NCBI RefSeq assembly: GCF_030272615.1
Contig: NC_081412.1
Location: 474,927,657-474,991,656 of the forward strand
Direction of reading: 5' to 3'
Length of the DNA stretch: 64,000 bases
Source of the DNA: Cryptomeria japonica
Taxonomy: Eukaryota > Streptophyta > Pinopsida > Cupressales > Cupressaceae
Positions 47,290 through 58,135 of the stretch are shown piece by piece. Each line of letters starts with the position of its first letter. Within the stretch, counting starts at the first letter, position 1. A model generated the notes under the pieces. The model worked only from the letters and a program-made list of their open reading frames with translations, did no database searches and had not been told where the DNA came from. Made by a program: the position numbers and the translations under genes.

Positions 47290-48867
47290 ATGGGTGCTAC
47301 AAGAGAGGCAGGAATAACTGGAATGACTGGAATGACTAGTTTCAATTCGAATGGAGGAGCGAGAGAGGGAAGATCAGGTGATGAAGGTTCTGGAGGCTCA
47401 CACATGATCTCCACCACCAGAGAAATTAAATCTGAAGCTTCTAATGGCAGTCTCAATGGGTTTTGGGATGGGAGCACCTTTTTGGTCCCACAAAATGAAA
47501 AAGATGACTTTACTATTTTACCTTGTGGTGGGGAGGGTTCCACAAAGTTTGTGGAGAATCTTAGAAAACTAGGATCTGTAGACTGAAACTAAAAATAGTC
47601 TACTTTATTTAGATCAAGCCTCAAAGGAAAGGCTATTGCACCTTTTCCCCATAAAGTTGACCTAGAGTCTGGTTCTTTTTTCATTTCTATTCTAGTTTGT
47701 ATTGTGGAAAGGAATATGGCTAATCTGGCCTCTATCATGACTGGAAGGTTTATTGGCCCTCGACCTAATATTGAAGTTGTTAGGGATTAGGTCTCCCGTA
47801 AATGGAAGGGAAAGGGTCAAATTGATGTGGTAGCCATGTCTAATAGTTTTTCTCATTCTCTTTTTCCTGTGAGGAGGACCTTCGGTCTATTTTAGCAGGT
47901 GGTCCTTTAGTGTTAGGAAAATCATCGTTGGCTCTGAAGAAATGGGAACCATGCTTTAACCCAAAGAAATGGGAATGTAATGAGGCCCCTATTTGGGTGA
48001 AACTACCAAGTTTTTCTATGGATATATGGGGTGAAGAAATATTTTCTGGGGTTGCTGCCTGCTTTGGTGAGCTCCTTTTAGTTGACCCAACGATCTCTAC
48101 GAAGAGGCATCTAGTGTATGCCAGAATATGTGTGAATGTTGAAAAATGTGCTAATTTACCAAAGGAGGTTGACCTCTTCTATAAGCTAGGAAGATGGGTT
48201 TAGAAAGTTGAAAATGAATCTATTCCCTTTGCTTGTTTTCATTGTAAAAAATTTGGTCATTGGGCAAGGGAATGCCCTTCTAAGCCTATGCCTAAGAGGA
48301 CTTGGAAGAAGAAAACCTGAGACAAAGGGGGTGGATTTGGTGGTGCCCCCATCTTTGGATCCCTCTCCATGTATGGATGGATTGAATAATATCCTAGGTG
48401 TTTAGGATGGTCCAGATCCAAATCATTCAATCCTAGAGCCCTTGAATGAGGAAGGGGATGCAGGGGGAAGTTTGAAGCCTACAGAGATTTCTAATGGGGA
48501 TAAGTCTGTGATGGAGGATCATAGGGTTGTGGATCCTTCCATCCACATTGTTGTTGAAATTATGAATTTATCAGATCCAAACATTATTGACGATGCGACC
48601 TAGGATGATGATAATCCAAATCCATTTATTGAGGTGAAAAATAAGCATAGAAAAAGGAACTCCCCAAATGTTCATTTATTAATACCAATTTCTAGTGTTT
48701 TTAAGACTAGAAATAGACAAAAGGCGGATCATGGATCTGATTTGAGGGTAGTGGGGAGGCCTCCCAATGCGATTAGCATAGATAAGCATAGTCAAGCTTA
48801 CATTACTTATAGAGTCCAGAGAACATATCATGATATGGGGATTGGTTCCCCCCATCCAGTCAAATGA
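47290..48867 (+). pseudogene. LINE (L1 type) ORF1, degenerate
   Basis: Begins MGATREAGITGMTGMTSF at 47290. The first open piece ends at 47586 and stops follow. The middle piece 47910-48203 has the DUF4283-like RNA-binding region of plant L1 ORF1 (IWVKLPSFSMDIWG, LVYARICVNVEKC). After one stop comes a CCHC knuckle, CFHCKKFGHWAREC, at 48234-48275. The C-terminal part shifts frame and ends NAISIDKHSQAYI...MGIGSPHPVK at 48867. The protein binds LINE RNA. Its stop overlaps the ORF2 start in ATGA (48864-48867). Confidence 0.78.
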
Positions 48868-49169
48868 AAGCCATTTCATGGAATACTAGGGGATTGAATC
48901 ATCCTCACAAACATGATCTTTTATCCAACCTAGTTAGAGATCACAAGCCAAATATTTTTCTTGTTCAAGAAACCAAAATGGATAGTTGTAGAGTGGAAAA
49001 GATCAAGTTGGTTGTTTTTGGGGAGTGCGGTACTCATTGTGCTGATGCTAATGGGACTTGCGATGGTATTGCTACTTTGTGGAATCCTAGATGGCTTTTG
49101 GGTAAGGTTGTCTCTACCTCTCTTAATCACATTTTTGGCATTGCTAACTCCAATGAGAATTGTAGGTGA
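48864..49169 (+). pseudogene. LINE ORF2, endonuclease N-terminus only
   Basis: MKAISWNTRGLNHPHKHDLL begins an APE-type endonuclease, with the Asn of SWN and the Glu of VQETKMD in place. It continues with GIATLWNPRWL and stops at 49167 after about 100 codons. The rest of the endonuclease, RT and tail are absent. Loss of the 3' end rather than the 5' end means a later deletion or insertion cut it, not incomplete reverse transcription. Confidence 0.8.
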
Positions 49170-50694
49170 TTGAAGTGGTGCAGGAGCACCCATGGCGTAA
49201 GGAAAATATATGGTCAAATTCATCATTTGAAATATAATTTATATTTGAAGGTAATTTATAATGTATTTGAATCCATTTGGAATGATTTGTAAGACTTGGA
49301 ACCCTAAAAATGTAAGCAAGTCCTGATTATATCCTAGTTGTCCATATAGGCCCTTATAGGTCAAGATGGTCAAAATTGTATAAAAGGCCATGAGAAGGCT
49401 ATCAAGTATGTAAAAGGTATTAAATAGATTATTTGGACATGTTTATGAGGTTTTTACAATTTGGAGAGTCATTAGGAAAAAGTGTCAAAGTTGCAAGAAA
49501 ATTGCAAAAGTGCAACATTTGCAAAAATGTAAAAGTGCAAAAATTGCACATAAAGTTGTAAAATGGAAGATGAAGGGTCGTAAAGGTAGTTGGATGGTTT
49601 ATAACTACCAAAGAGTCTATAAATATGTTTTATTGGTTGAAGAAAATCATTATTGGAAGAATAGAGAAGAAAGGAGAACATTTTGGATACATTTTGGTGC
49701 ATTCTACTATTGTTATTTTGGTTGGCTTTCCAGTTTTTGTGTTGGTTCCAGGCCTTGTACGACCATGTATGGCCTGGAAACCTTTTTATATGTATAATGG
49801 ATAGTTAGATATGTTAATTAACTTTCTTTTCCTTTTTGTTTGGAGTTAATATATTTAGAAATAAAGAAGATATGGAAGTTTTGGTGAAAGTTGCTAATTG
49901 CAGATTTGATACTTCCTGAGAACAGTCACATTGCAGCGTATGGTATGAACTCATATGATATTATTAAGACCTATAAATAGACTTATTGGAAATATATTTT
50001 AATCATATTTCTTTTCCCTTTGGTTTGAGGCATTTTGGTTTTTATTTGTGGAAGTTATGAAGATTTTGGTGAAAACTGGTTTTAAACTGTCTTAAATGGA
50101 GCTGCTGGAAAGGGTTTGTACTTATCTTGTGATTTCACCATTGGAAAAATTAATGAATTGAATATTGTGAAAGTAGACTCAGAGGGCTTTCATTTGAGTA
50201 TGGTATTGTCTTATTTTGGTTAAGTATTTGTTGTGAAATATGATGCCCTAGCAGGCAGCAAGCATACATTTTTCAGATTTATGACAGTCAAAATTGGTCT
50301 CTGTGCAGAGAGAATAAATTTCAAATGAACCGTTGGATCATTGTCAATTTTTGATATGGTTTTAGAAACCTAGGTTTCTACAGCTCCACCGAAGAGATCT
50401 TCAGAATATTCTTGGATTAAAAAGTTATTAATAACTGAGTACGGGTATATCAGGCTGTCATTAACTGGGACAACATAATGCATTGTTTTGGTCTTGATTA
50501 ATGTTTAAAGGGTTATAAAATGATATGATGGATTTAAATATTGGATTGGTTGGTTGATATTAATATTTTTTTGGACTGTAGAATGATTATTATGATCAGA
50601 TTATGTCTCTAATACAAGTGAAGATGTTGTGTTGAGATTGGAACTCCATGTTGATTTGGGGTTCTTGAAGGGTTTTTCATGATGCTCTGCATCA
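49170..50694. other. Unassigned, possibly a gypsy-type LTR
   Basis: No coding sequence. TATAAAAGG at 49379-49387 is a good TATA box, and two similar TTAATTAACTTTCTTTTCC / ATCATATTTCTTTTCCCTTT stretches occur at 49813 and 50003. A possible TG...CA unit (49167-50694, TGATTG...GCATCA) lacks a matching target duplication, so its limits are not established. Confidence 0.35.
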
Positions 50695-51056
50695 TGAAGG
50701 TATTTTCATTGATGGAAACCTTGCAATCTTATGGCACCAGTAGGCATTGACACCGAAAGACTCTACACTGACAAATAGTTCACCGACAGTGAGAAGAATG
50801 TTTACCAACATCCTAGCCGACATGATTTTTATTATTGCATATTATATTTAATTGTAATATCTTTTTGTAAGCCCACATGACATATTGTAATAAGACTCAT
50901 ATATGAGTATGAGATCTTGTAGATCATTTTGTGTAGATGATAAGATGGATATATAGAGAGAATATTAAGGCAGCTTTTGGAGTAAGGTTTATGGTTATTG
51001 TATGAGCTTCAACTGGTACTGAACCTGGCATAGCATATGCTTTTTGTAGCAATACA
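50695..51056 (+). repeat. 5' LTR remnant of copy B
   Basis: TTTTCATTGATGGAAACC and following phrases parallel the start of the 45593 LTR (TTTTCATTGATGGCAACA, then the CCGACA words). The second half of the LTR, the primer site and the start of gag are deleted. Confidence 0.55.
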
Positions 51057-51837
51057 TTACATTGGATTTCTATGGAACATAATAAAATTGAACTCAGTCA
51101 TGAAAATGATATGTTGAAGAGAAATCTGATTCACATGGAACATGATAAAACTGAACTCATGAGACAAAAGGGAATTTTGGAAAATGAGCTGGCTACTGCA
51201 AATCAACACAAAGAGAAATTCAAGAAAAGTTTTGAAGAACCTGATAACATGCTGAAAAATTAGAGACCTGATGGAGATACTAATGGACATGGCTTTGAAG
51301 TTAGTGAAAGCTCTGGTACTGCAAACAATCATGATCATTGTAAACCGGTAAGACAACCTAATGCTTACAAATTTAATGGGAAATTCTTTAACTGTAACAA
51401 GTATGGTCACAGAGAAAATCAATGTAGATATAGAAACTATCAGAACACTAATACACCCACCGGTCAATGTTCCAAATATAACAAAATTGGTCATAATTCG
51501 AAAAATTGCAGAATGAATGTAAGATGTTATGTTTTTGCACCTATCTAATCAATGCAAAACACATACCGGCATAGGATATGGAAAGGCTATTCAAAAGAAC
51601 AATGTGACTTGTTATGCTTGTAACAAAATTGGACATATTGCAAAATTTTATATAAGTAAGGCATCACCGGCAAATAACAAAGGACCTACTTTGAAAGGCA
51701 AAGGGAATGTTGATGAGGTAAAGAAAGAATTTTCAAAACAATGGATTAGAAAGAGAGATCGGAATGTTGATGAGACTATTCCTTCACTGGTACACCAGAG
51801 TATTACTCCACCGGAAGGAGATTCTTCATCCAACTGA
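51057..51837 (+). pseudogene. gag: Gag of copy B, degenerate
   Basis: An open coiled-coil piece at 51072-51263 (ENDMLKRNLIHMEHDKTEL), then a stop, then zinc-knuckle remains: FNCNKYGHRENQC (about 51390-51430), CSKYNKIGHNSKNC and CYACNKIGHIAKFY (about 51610-51655). The third knuckle of copy A is deleted. The last piece ends at 51837 with a charged tail (FSKQWIRKRDRNVDETIPSL) parallel to the tail of copy A. The two gags are clearly homologous in order and spacing. Confidence 0.72.
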
Positions 51838-52138
51838 GCTAAAACCTTTTGGGGGTATGGCAGCTAACTGAAAAATCATGCAAGTTTACCCTCGGTTGAT
51901 GGTGAGAAGATGAAATTCTTCTTTATTGGTAGATGTGTTAAGTTTCACTTAACTAGCAAACATTTATTATGGTAGTTGAAGGAAAAGACATTATAAATCA
52001 GTGTTTTTCACTTTTTCATTCACCAAGCATTCCAAATTTATAAGAGCACAAAAAACCTGAGCGAAGGTATTCTCAGTGAGAAGTGAAGAAATATCTTTCA
52101 AGCATCCAAACCTAAAAGGCAGATTAAAGTATTTATCA

Positions 52139-53154
52139 ATGGCTTCCTCCTCTACTCTTGAATTCATTGTGATCCCTATTGTTATTGAAGTGGTTAAACA
52201 CCCTAGGCTTGTCTTTAAGATTATCCTCAAAGTAGCGAAGCAGGATGATACCCTAGGTGCATTATCTAAAATCCCTAAAGGAGTTGCATATGCAGAAGAT
52301 CCAAGAATATACATGCATTGCCACATTGAGGAACTAGGTGTTGATGAAATCATGAAAATGTACAAGAATGTGATTTGTGATGAGAATGGAACTATGAAAC
52401 TGGAACATAAGGTTATAGAAACCCTAGGTTTTGTGGAAATCCTTGACATTCCAGAATTTCCTAAGGAAGTGATAAGGATTGTACTCAGTAGAGTTCATGG
52501 AGAATTCTTTTGGTTAGACTCTATCAATAAAATCACAAGAGAAGCAATTAAGGCAGTGACTGGCTTACCTTCCACCGGTAGCAGGCCAGATAAGACCAAG
52601 AAAGTTTCAAACAACGTTGTGATGACCCTAACCGGTGTAACCCATGATAGCAGATCTTTGAGAGTTAATGATGTGAAAGACATAAATGTTAGATTCATTA
52701 GCATGATATTAGGATATAAAACCACACATGCTAACCGACTGAACTTAGTTTCAAGTCTGTGTATTAAGAGTACATATGATATGGTTAACAATGATTCTAA
52801 GATAGATATATGTGAGTGGTTGAAAGATGAACTGATTGATAATCTGAACAAAATAAAAGGAGACAAGAAAGGTACCTTCAGATTTGGCAATCTTCTTGTA
52901 TGCCTAATGCTATATCTTACTAAAGAGGTTCTCGGGATAGGCAAGAACAGATAGGAAAAACAAAATAACAGATATATTCACCGGCATGGGAACAGATAGG
53001 AAAAACAAAATAACAGAGTATTTCCAAGCATTTAAGGAAAAAATGAAAACTAGGGAAATCTTACCTCAGAGTATTGTTGACAAGTATCAAAAAGATATTT
53101 ATTTTGTAATCAAGAAAGATCAAATTTGGATGGAGGCAGTACTTCGGGTATGTG
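52139..53154 (+). pseudogene. Extra ORF of copy B, N-terminal part, cut by an insertion
   Basis: ATG 52139 (MASSSTLEFIVIPIVIEVVK) aligns with the copy A start MDAGSSSASSF. It reads openly for 271 codons to 52952, the longest intact stretch of this family in the window. Shared blocks with copy A are AYAEDPRIYMHCHIEELG, VIRIVLSRVHGEFFWLD, EAIKAVTGLP and GTFRFGNLLVCLMLYL. A 29-bp repeat (52945-52973 and 52990-53018) accompanies a frame change, after which it continues as KYQKDIYFVIKKDQIWMEAV to the insertion at 53155. A short continuation resumes at 57343-57410 (KFAEVYVLENALRKT in one frame), then ends at the palindrome cluster. No catalytic motif is recognised. Confidence 0.7.
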
Positions 53155-56100
53155 TGTAATGCCCCGCCAGGAAACCCCGAAGGGATAAAGCCATAACACA
53201 AGAATAGAGTGCAATAATTTTTTTTTTTTTTTTAAGTTACAACACATAAGATGCAACAAGATACCAAAGATTCAGATTACATAGCGGAAGACTTCAACTA
53301 ACTCCTAAAGAGTTTCCCAACGAGATTACTTAAATATCACAATTCACTTAACTCACATGATTAATCCAATAAGCTAATTATCTTAACAATGAAATAATTC
53401 ATACTCAGGATAATTCCTTTCAAAAGAGGGAAATGTAATTCACAAGCGAAGATTCATCATTTAAGATCCATTCATAAACTTCATTCAATCTTTTCATTTA
53501 GAATTACAAACCATACATTTAACATTCTAACACACTAGGATTTTCATCGAAAACATAAGAGATCTTTCCAAGCATATTTAAATTCCTTAACAACCACTGA
53601 GTATAATTATTACTCTAAGATACATTATTCCATATTCCAACTTATTACATTTAAAGGACGATTTCACACATGCATTACGATAAATCGCATCTCAACCAAA
53701 TATGCATTCGATCCACATGGCATTCAAGATAGAATTGAATATAAGCATTTAGAGTTAATTCCATTATCCACTTAACCATTCTAACATAAGCTAAACATAC
53801 ATGAAAAAGCTGAATAAAGGAACCATGGGAGAATACATCACATAACACCATAATGATCTCGGAGTTCACCCCTAAAGGGCTACATCTCCGGGTCTGCTCA
53901 ACTGCAAGACCCCCTCGGATAAATAATAAGGTTAAGAGTACAAAAGGTTACACCATACAATCCAGCCATCAAGGCGATACATAAATAATATACAGATGAC
54001 CACATCGGTCCATAATACATACACGATCCTTACAAAGAACAGGATCCAGCTGAACAAAAACAAAGCTAAAACAAGAGGTCCAAGAGAGCATCCATAACAC
54101 TGAGCCATCACCGCCCAAGGGTCTAATACGAAACCGACACTCACAAGAGCAAAGACAAGGGACGACTCTCAAAGGAACTCAAAACAGGACAAAACAACCA
54201 CACACTAGCGAACGTAGGGACAAGTGTCATCACATGACCTGGTATGGATACCATGGCAAGTCTTCATAGGTCCCGGCCCATGCACTGGTAACCCTGGCAA
54301 CCTAATCCGAACTTCCGGCCCATCCAAGCCTCATGCGGACCCACACATCCTCTCGTGAAGACAAGGAAGATGGTTTGCCATTTCAGGCCTTCTCACAGCA
54401 TGCCGAATCTATGATAGCATTCGTCCCATGTGTGAGGCACAATTATCTTAATTAGAGATTATTTTCTAAGCTATTTAGGTTATCACTTATTAGACTCACT
54501 TTCGACAGGTTACCCAGCAGCCACTTTGGGCGCGGCCCCCAATCGAAAGCCACTTTCCCATACGACACTAGGCTAACTCAGACGAACTCAAACCAAGGAA
54601 TACACATGGTAAGACGAACGGAGTTCAAGAAGATACAAACATCAGGTCAAACACGACTCAAGGGTAATCACTTACTGACGGTGCTCTAACTAGAGACCTG
54701 ACAACTAAGGTTAACCACGAATCATCATTCGACTCACTCAAGGAGGATATGACCAACTATGACAACATCACAATTCAACAATCAACTCGGAATTCAAGGA
54801 CTGATACAGGAACACCAAATAATCCATACGACAGGGTCCTACTTACAAAGCAAAACATGCCATTTCATAATTAAAGCGAATACAGTAATTAAACTCGCAA
54901 TGCAATAATCAGAAAAGACATTATTCCCTCAAGTTGATTTAAACATTAAAAACGATCAAGTTTTCTACATGATCAAAAAAAACATATTACAGTTATCTAC
55001 CTTGTCAAGGGATAAGTCGTTCTTGGTTTTCTAACTCCTAAGGTTCAAAGCATCGGACAGGCAATTTAAGCCATAAAGAGTTTTTAAACCAAACTTATAT
55101 TAATAAAATCAGACAACTATTAATCAACTAAAATAAGCTGTTTAATCTCCAATCAAAACGTCATTAACATGCTGGTCTAAAACCGACCTCCTCAGTTTCA
55201 TATTTTCAATCCCAGATGCATAATACGAATCACGGAATATAAACATATAGCAAGAAAATCTAAATGGAGATAATCATTTCCAAAGTATATCGTTTAAATT
55301 TCTAGAGCCCAACGATAAACATTTCACTACTTTCAATTTCTCGATGATATGTCCTACGATAATATTTAACATCATCAAGTAGAATTACATCGACAATATT
55401 AAATTGCAAAAAAACAGTTTCAGAACTTAATTAGAAAAGGTATCAAAGGCGTGAAATGAAATTGGATACTGATTAACCTATAACCCCATTATAAAATTAA
55501 TCAATACCAATTTAACTTTTAACATGATATTCCACCTTTATTCATAATCAAGAATCTAACTTAAACTTAACATTAATAATACTTCCATTAAAATGATATA
55601 AATACCATTTGCATTTTTTTTAATACAAAAAAAAATACATAAAAAAAACAATTTTAAAAACTACGCTTAAAACCAACAAAAAACGCATTTAAATAAACTA
55701 TGTTCCTTTTTTTTTTTTAAAAATGGAAAAGCGTTTAAAAACGCGTTGAAAATGATGAGGCGTGGGTTAGGGCCGTGCCCTAACCCTAGCGCCAGGGGAC
55801 TTCCGCGAGCGGCGCTCACGGTGGTGCCCGCAGGTGCCGCGGCGCCCTGCGGCCACCGCCGTGAGCTGCAACCGCCACGGCCGCACCAACCAACGGGGAA
55901 CCAAGCATCACGGGAAGAAAGGAAAGCAAGGGGTGAGCGAGGGGGGGGGGGGAGAGAGAGGGGAGGAGGAGCAGGGGAGCTCCGCTCTTCGCGTACAACC
56001 CCAACCCACGGGTTTAACAAAACACCTCCGCCCAGCTCGGTTTCAATAACCAAAACAAACTCGCCCAATCCCACAACAAAATTCCATAATGATTATATAT

Positions 56101-57337
56101 TTCGATAAAACAGTTTCGCCCAGTTCGGATTTATTCAAAACGTTAAAATTTTTCTTCGAACACACAGTTCGGAAATGAAATGAATTTTTTTTTTTTTTTC
56201 TTTTAATAAAACACACAGTCCGAAAATTACCATAAACGCCCAGCAGAGGGGTTTGATAAAAATTCCAACTTCCCAAACACAATGGGGTTTCAAACACTCA
56301 ACAGCAAGGGGGAAAAATACACATCTCCATTAAAATTTCCAGCCAAACAAATTGATTTTCAATAACCAGTCCAGAATCCTACCTCGATTCGCAATCCTGG
56401 TATGGCTGAAGGGAGAGCCCACCTGCCAGGTCCAGCAGCCGTTTCTTCCTCCCAAATCCTCCAGTTTTATCTCCAAAATCTTTTCCAACCAAAATTCCTC
56501 CAAAAATCTCCCTCCTCTCCAAATTTCCCAAATTGGGTTATATGGCAGAGTTGACTCAAAATTTCCATTTTTGGAATAAAAACTTTTATTTTCCAATAAT
56601 TCACAAAAATTATTTCTTTTTAACTATCAACAAAATAACTTGCTTAATCAATTAAAAATTGATTTCTTTCACAATCAATTCAATTTAACCTTTCTAAAAT
56701 AATAATCCAACAGTTTTCAATTAAATTCTATTGCGATTAAATACACAGCTTTCCTTTTTCAACAGCATATATAAAATGCATTAAATATTCGAAAACAGAC
56801 ATATAATCGGATTTACTTTCAATTTAACATAGGCAATTCAATAACCACGAAAATCGCATAACGAATTCTCAATCAATTAAATCCATGCACACCAAGCACG
56901 CAAATCGAGAAAGTCAACCAAACAGACGACTCGCAAACCCAAACAAGAAGGGATTACCGACGACGACTGGCGATGCTCACTAGAGCACGACTAAGGTCGA
57001 CTAAGGTCTTACGACCACCTAATCCGACTCTAGGGATTAAAAAGGGTATACTCAAACCTGCAAAACCAGGTGACGACGAACCTCGCAGTCATGCGACTTC
57101 GTACCTGAAATCTCCTGCAACCAAAAGATCATACATGCATACATTTATAAAATCTAATGAAATCATTAGTCCGATACTAACATCACGAAATAGGTACACT
57201 GAAAATCTGCATATAACTAGTGAGAAAATCACATCAACAGCGATGCGTAAAATCAACATCTAACTGTAATCATTATATCAAGATAACTAATCACGATTAA
57301 ACCCAGGTTAGAGATCGATTACGGTAGGGGTACTACA
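53155..57337. mobile_element. 4,183-bp TG...CA unit, probable giant solo LTR
   Basis: Starts TGTAATGCCCCGCC and ends GGGTACTACA, with ATGTG on both sides (53150-53154 and 57338-57342). TGTA...TACA ends and a 5-bp duplication mark an LTR-type insertion. No primer site, polypurine tract or retroviral protein was seen inside. Read on the minus strand it begins TGTAGTACCCC, a start common in chromovirus LTRs, so the minus orientation is favoured but not proven. Solo LTRs this long are rare but known for large gypsy families. A non-autonomous LARD-like unit is the alternative, although no internal LTR pair was found. Confidence 0.7.
55745..56060. other. CpG-rich island inside the 4.2-kb unit
   Basis: About 300 bases rich in GC and CpG (GGCGCTCACGGTGG, CCGCGGCGCCC) and a long G/A-rich run (about 55930-55985), within DNA that is otherwise strongly AT-rich. 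ORFs on both strands here (for example 55746-56108) are low-complexity Arg/Gly/Pro readings and are not supported as genes. In an LTR such a block could be a promoter or leader. Confidence 0.6.
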
Positions 57338-57395
57338 ATGTGCAAGCTAATGAGTCACAAATTCGCGGAAGTCTACGTGTTGGAAAACGCGCTCC

Positions 57396-57652
57396 GCAAA
57401 ACGGGCCCCCGTTTTTAAAAAACGGGGGCCCGTTATAAAAAATGGGGGCCCATTAATGGTTCGGCCTCCCGAGCCGAAAGGTCACGGGGTGCCGAAGCCA
57501 AATAAAACGGGCCCCCGTTTGTAAAAAAAAACGGGCCCCCGTTTGTAAACAAAACGGGGGCCCGTTTTGAAAAGCTATTTTTACCCTTTTTTTTGGATAA
57601 TTTTTCATTTTTACTGTTACACAAAAGGATATCGAAAACGGGCCCCCGTGCT
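57396..57652. repeat. Cluster of GC palindromes in alternating orientation
   Basis: AACGGGCCCCCGTT or its reverse complement AACGGGGGCCCGTT occurs near 57399, 57420, 57505, 57529, 57552 and, ending in GTG, 57636; a variant AATGGGGGCCCATT lies near 57440. A separate perfect inverted repeat TTCGGC-ctcccga-GCCGAA sits at about 57460. Adjacent copies in opposite orientation (57399/57420; 57529/57552) can form long hairpins. Confidence 0.88.
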
Positions 57653-57918
57653 GTGGTTTTCACTTCAAGCCTCCACCACTATCCCAGGTACACATTCTGT
57701 CATCTATTTTTACATTTCATAATTTTCTTGTGTATTTTTCTCTTTTTTTTGTGTATTATTTAGTTTTTTTTTTATTATTTTAGTTTTTTTTAATAGTAGC
57801 ATATAAATAAATTATTTTTTATATTTGTAAATTCTTGATTTTGATGTAAAATATTTTTGAACAGTTAACCCTAAACTGTAATCAACAAATTTAGAAACCA
57901 AAACCAAACCTAGATAAT

Positions 57919-58135
57919 TAACAAAATGAAATCGACACAAACAAAAAACCGAAAATGAAATGGGAACAAAAACAAAAACGTTCGAAAATGAAATCGACAT
58001 AAACAAAAAACCGAAAATGAAATGGAAACAAAAACAAAAACGTTCGAAAATGAAATCGACACAAACAAAAAACCAAAAATGAAATGGAAACAAAAACAAA
58101 AATGTTCGAAAATGAAATTGAAATAAAACCGAACA
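57919..58135. repeat. 62-bp minisatellite, about 3.5 units
   Basis: TTCGAAAATGAAATCGACA recurs at 57981 and 58043, and with changes at 58105, each 62 bp apart; a partial unit begins near 57919. Each unit holds AACAAAAAACCGAAAATG and AAACAAAAACAAAAACG. Phe-rich ORFs on the minus strand are by-products of this repeat. Confidence 0.88.

Noticed and set aside
49167-50694. Complete LTR bounded by TGATTG...GCATCA
   Set aside because: Flanking five-base sequences (GTAGG and TGAAG) do not match and no second copy is present, so the limits cannot be supported.
55667-56108. Arg/Gly/Pro-rich ORFs on both strands in the CpG-rich block
   Set aside because: Low-complexity readings open in several frames because of GC bias; no domain and no splice context.
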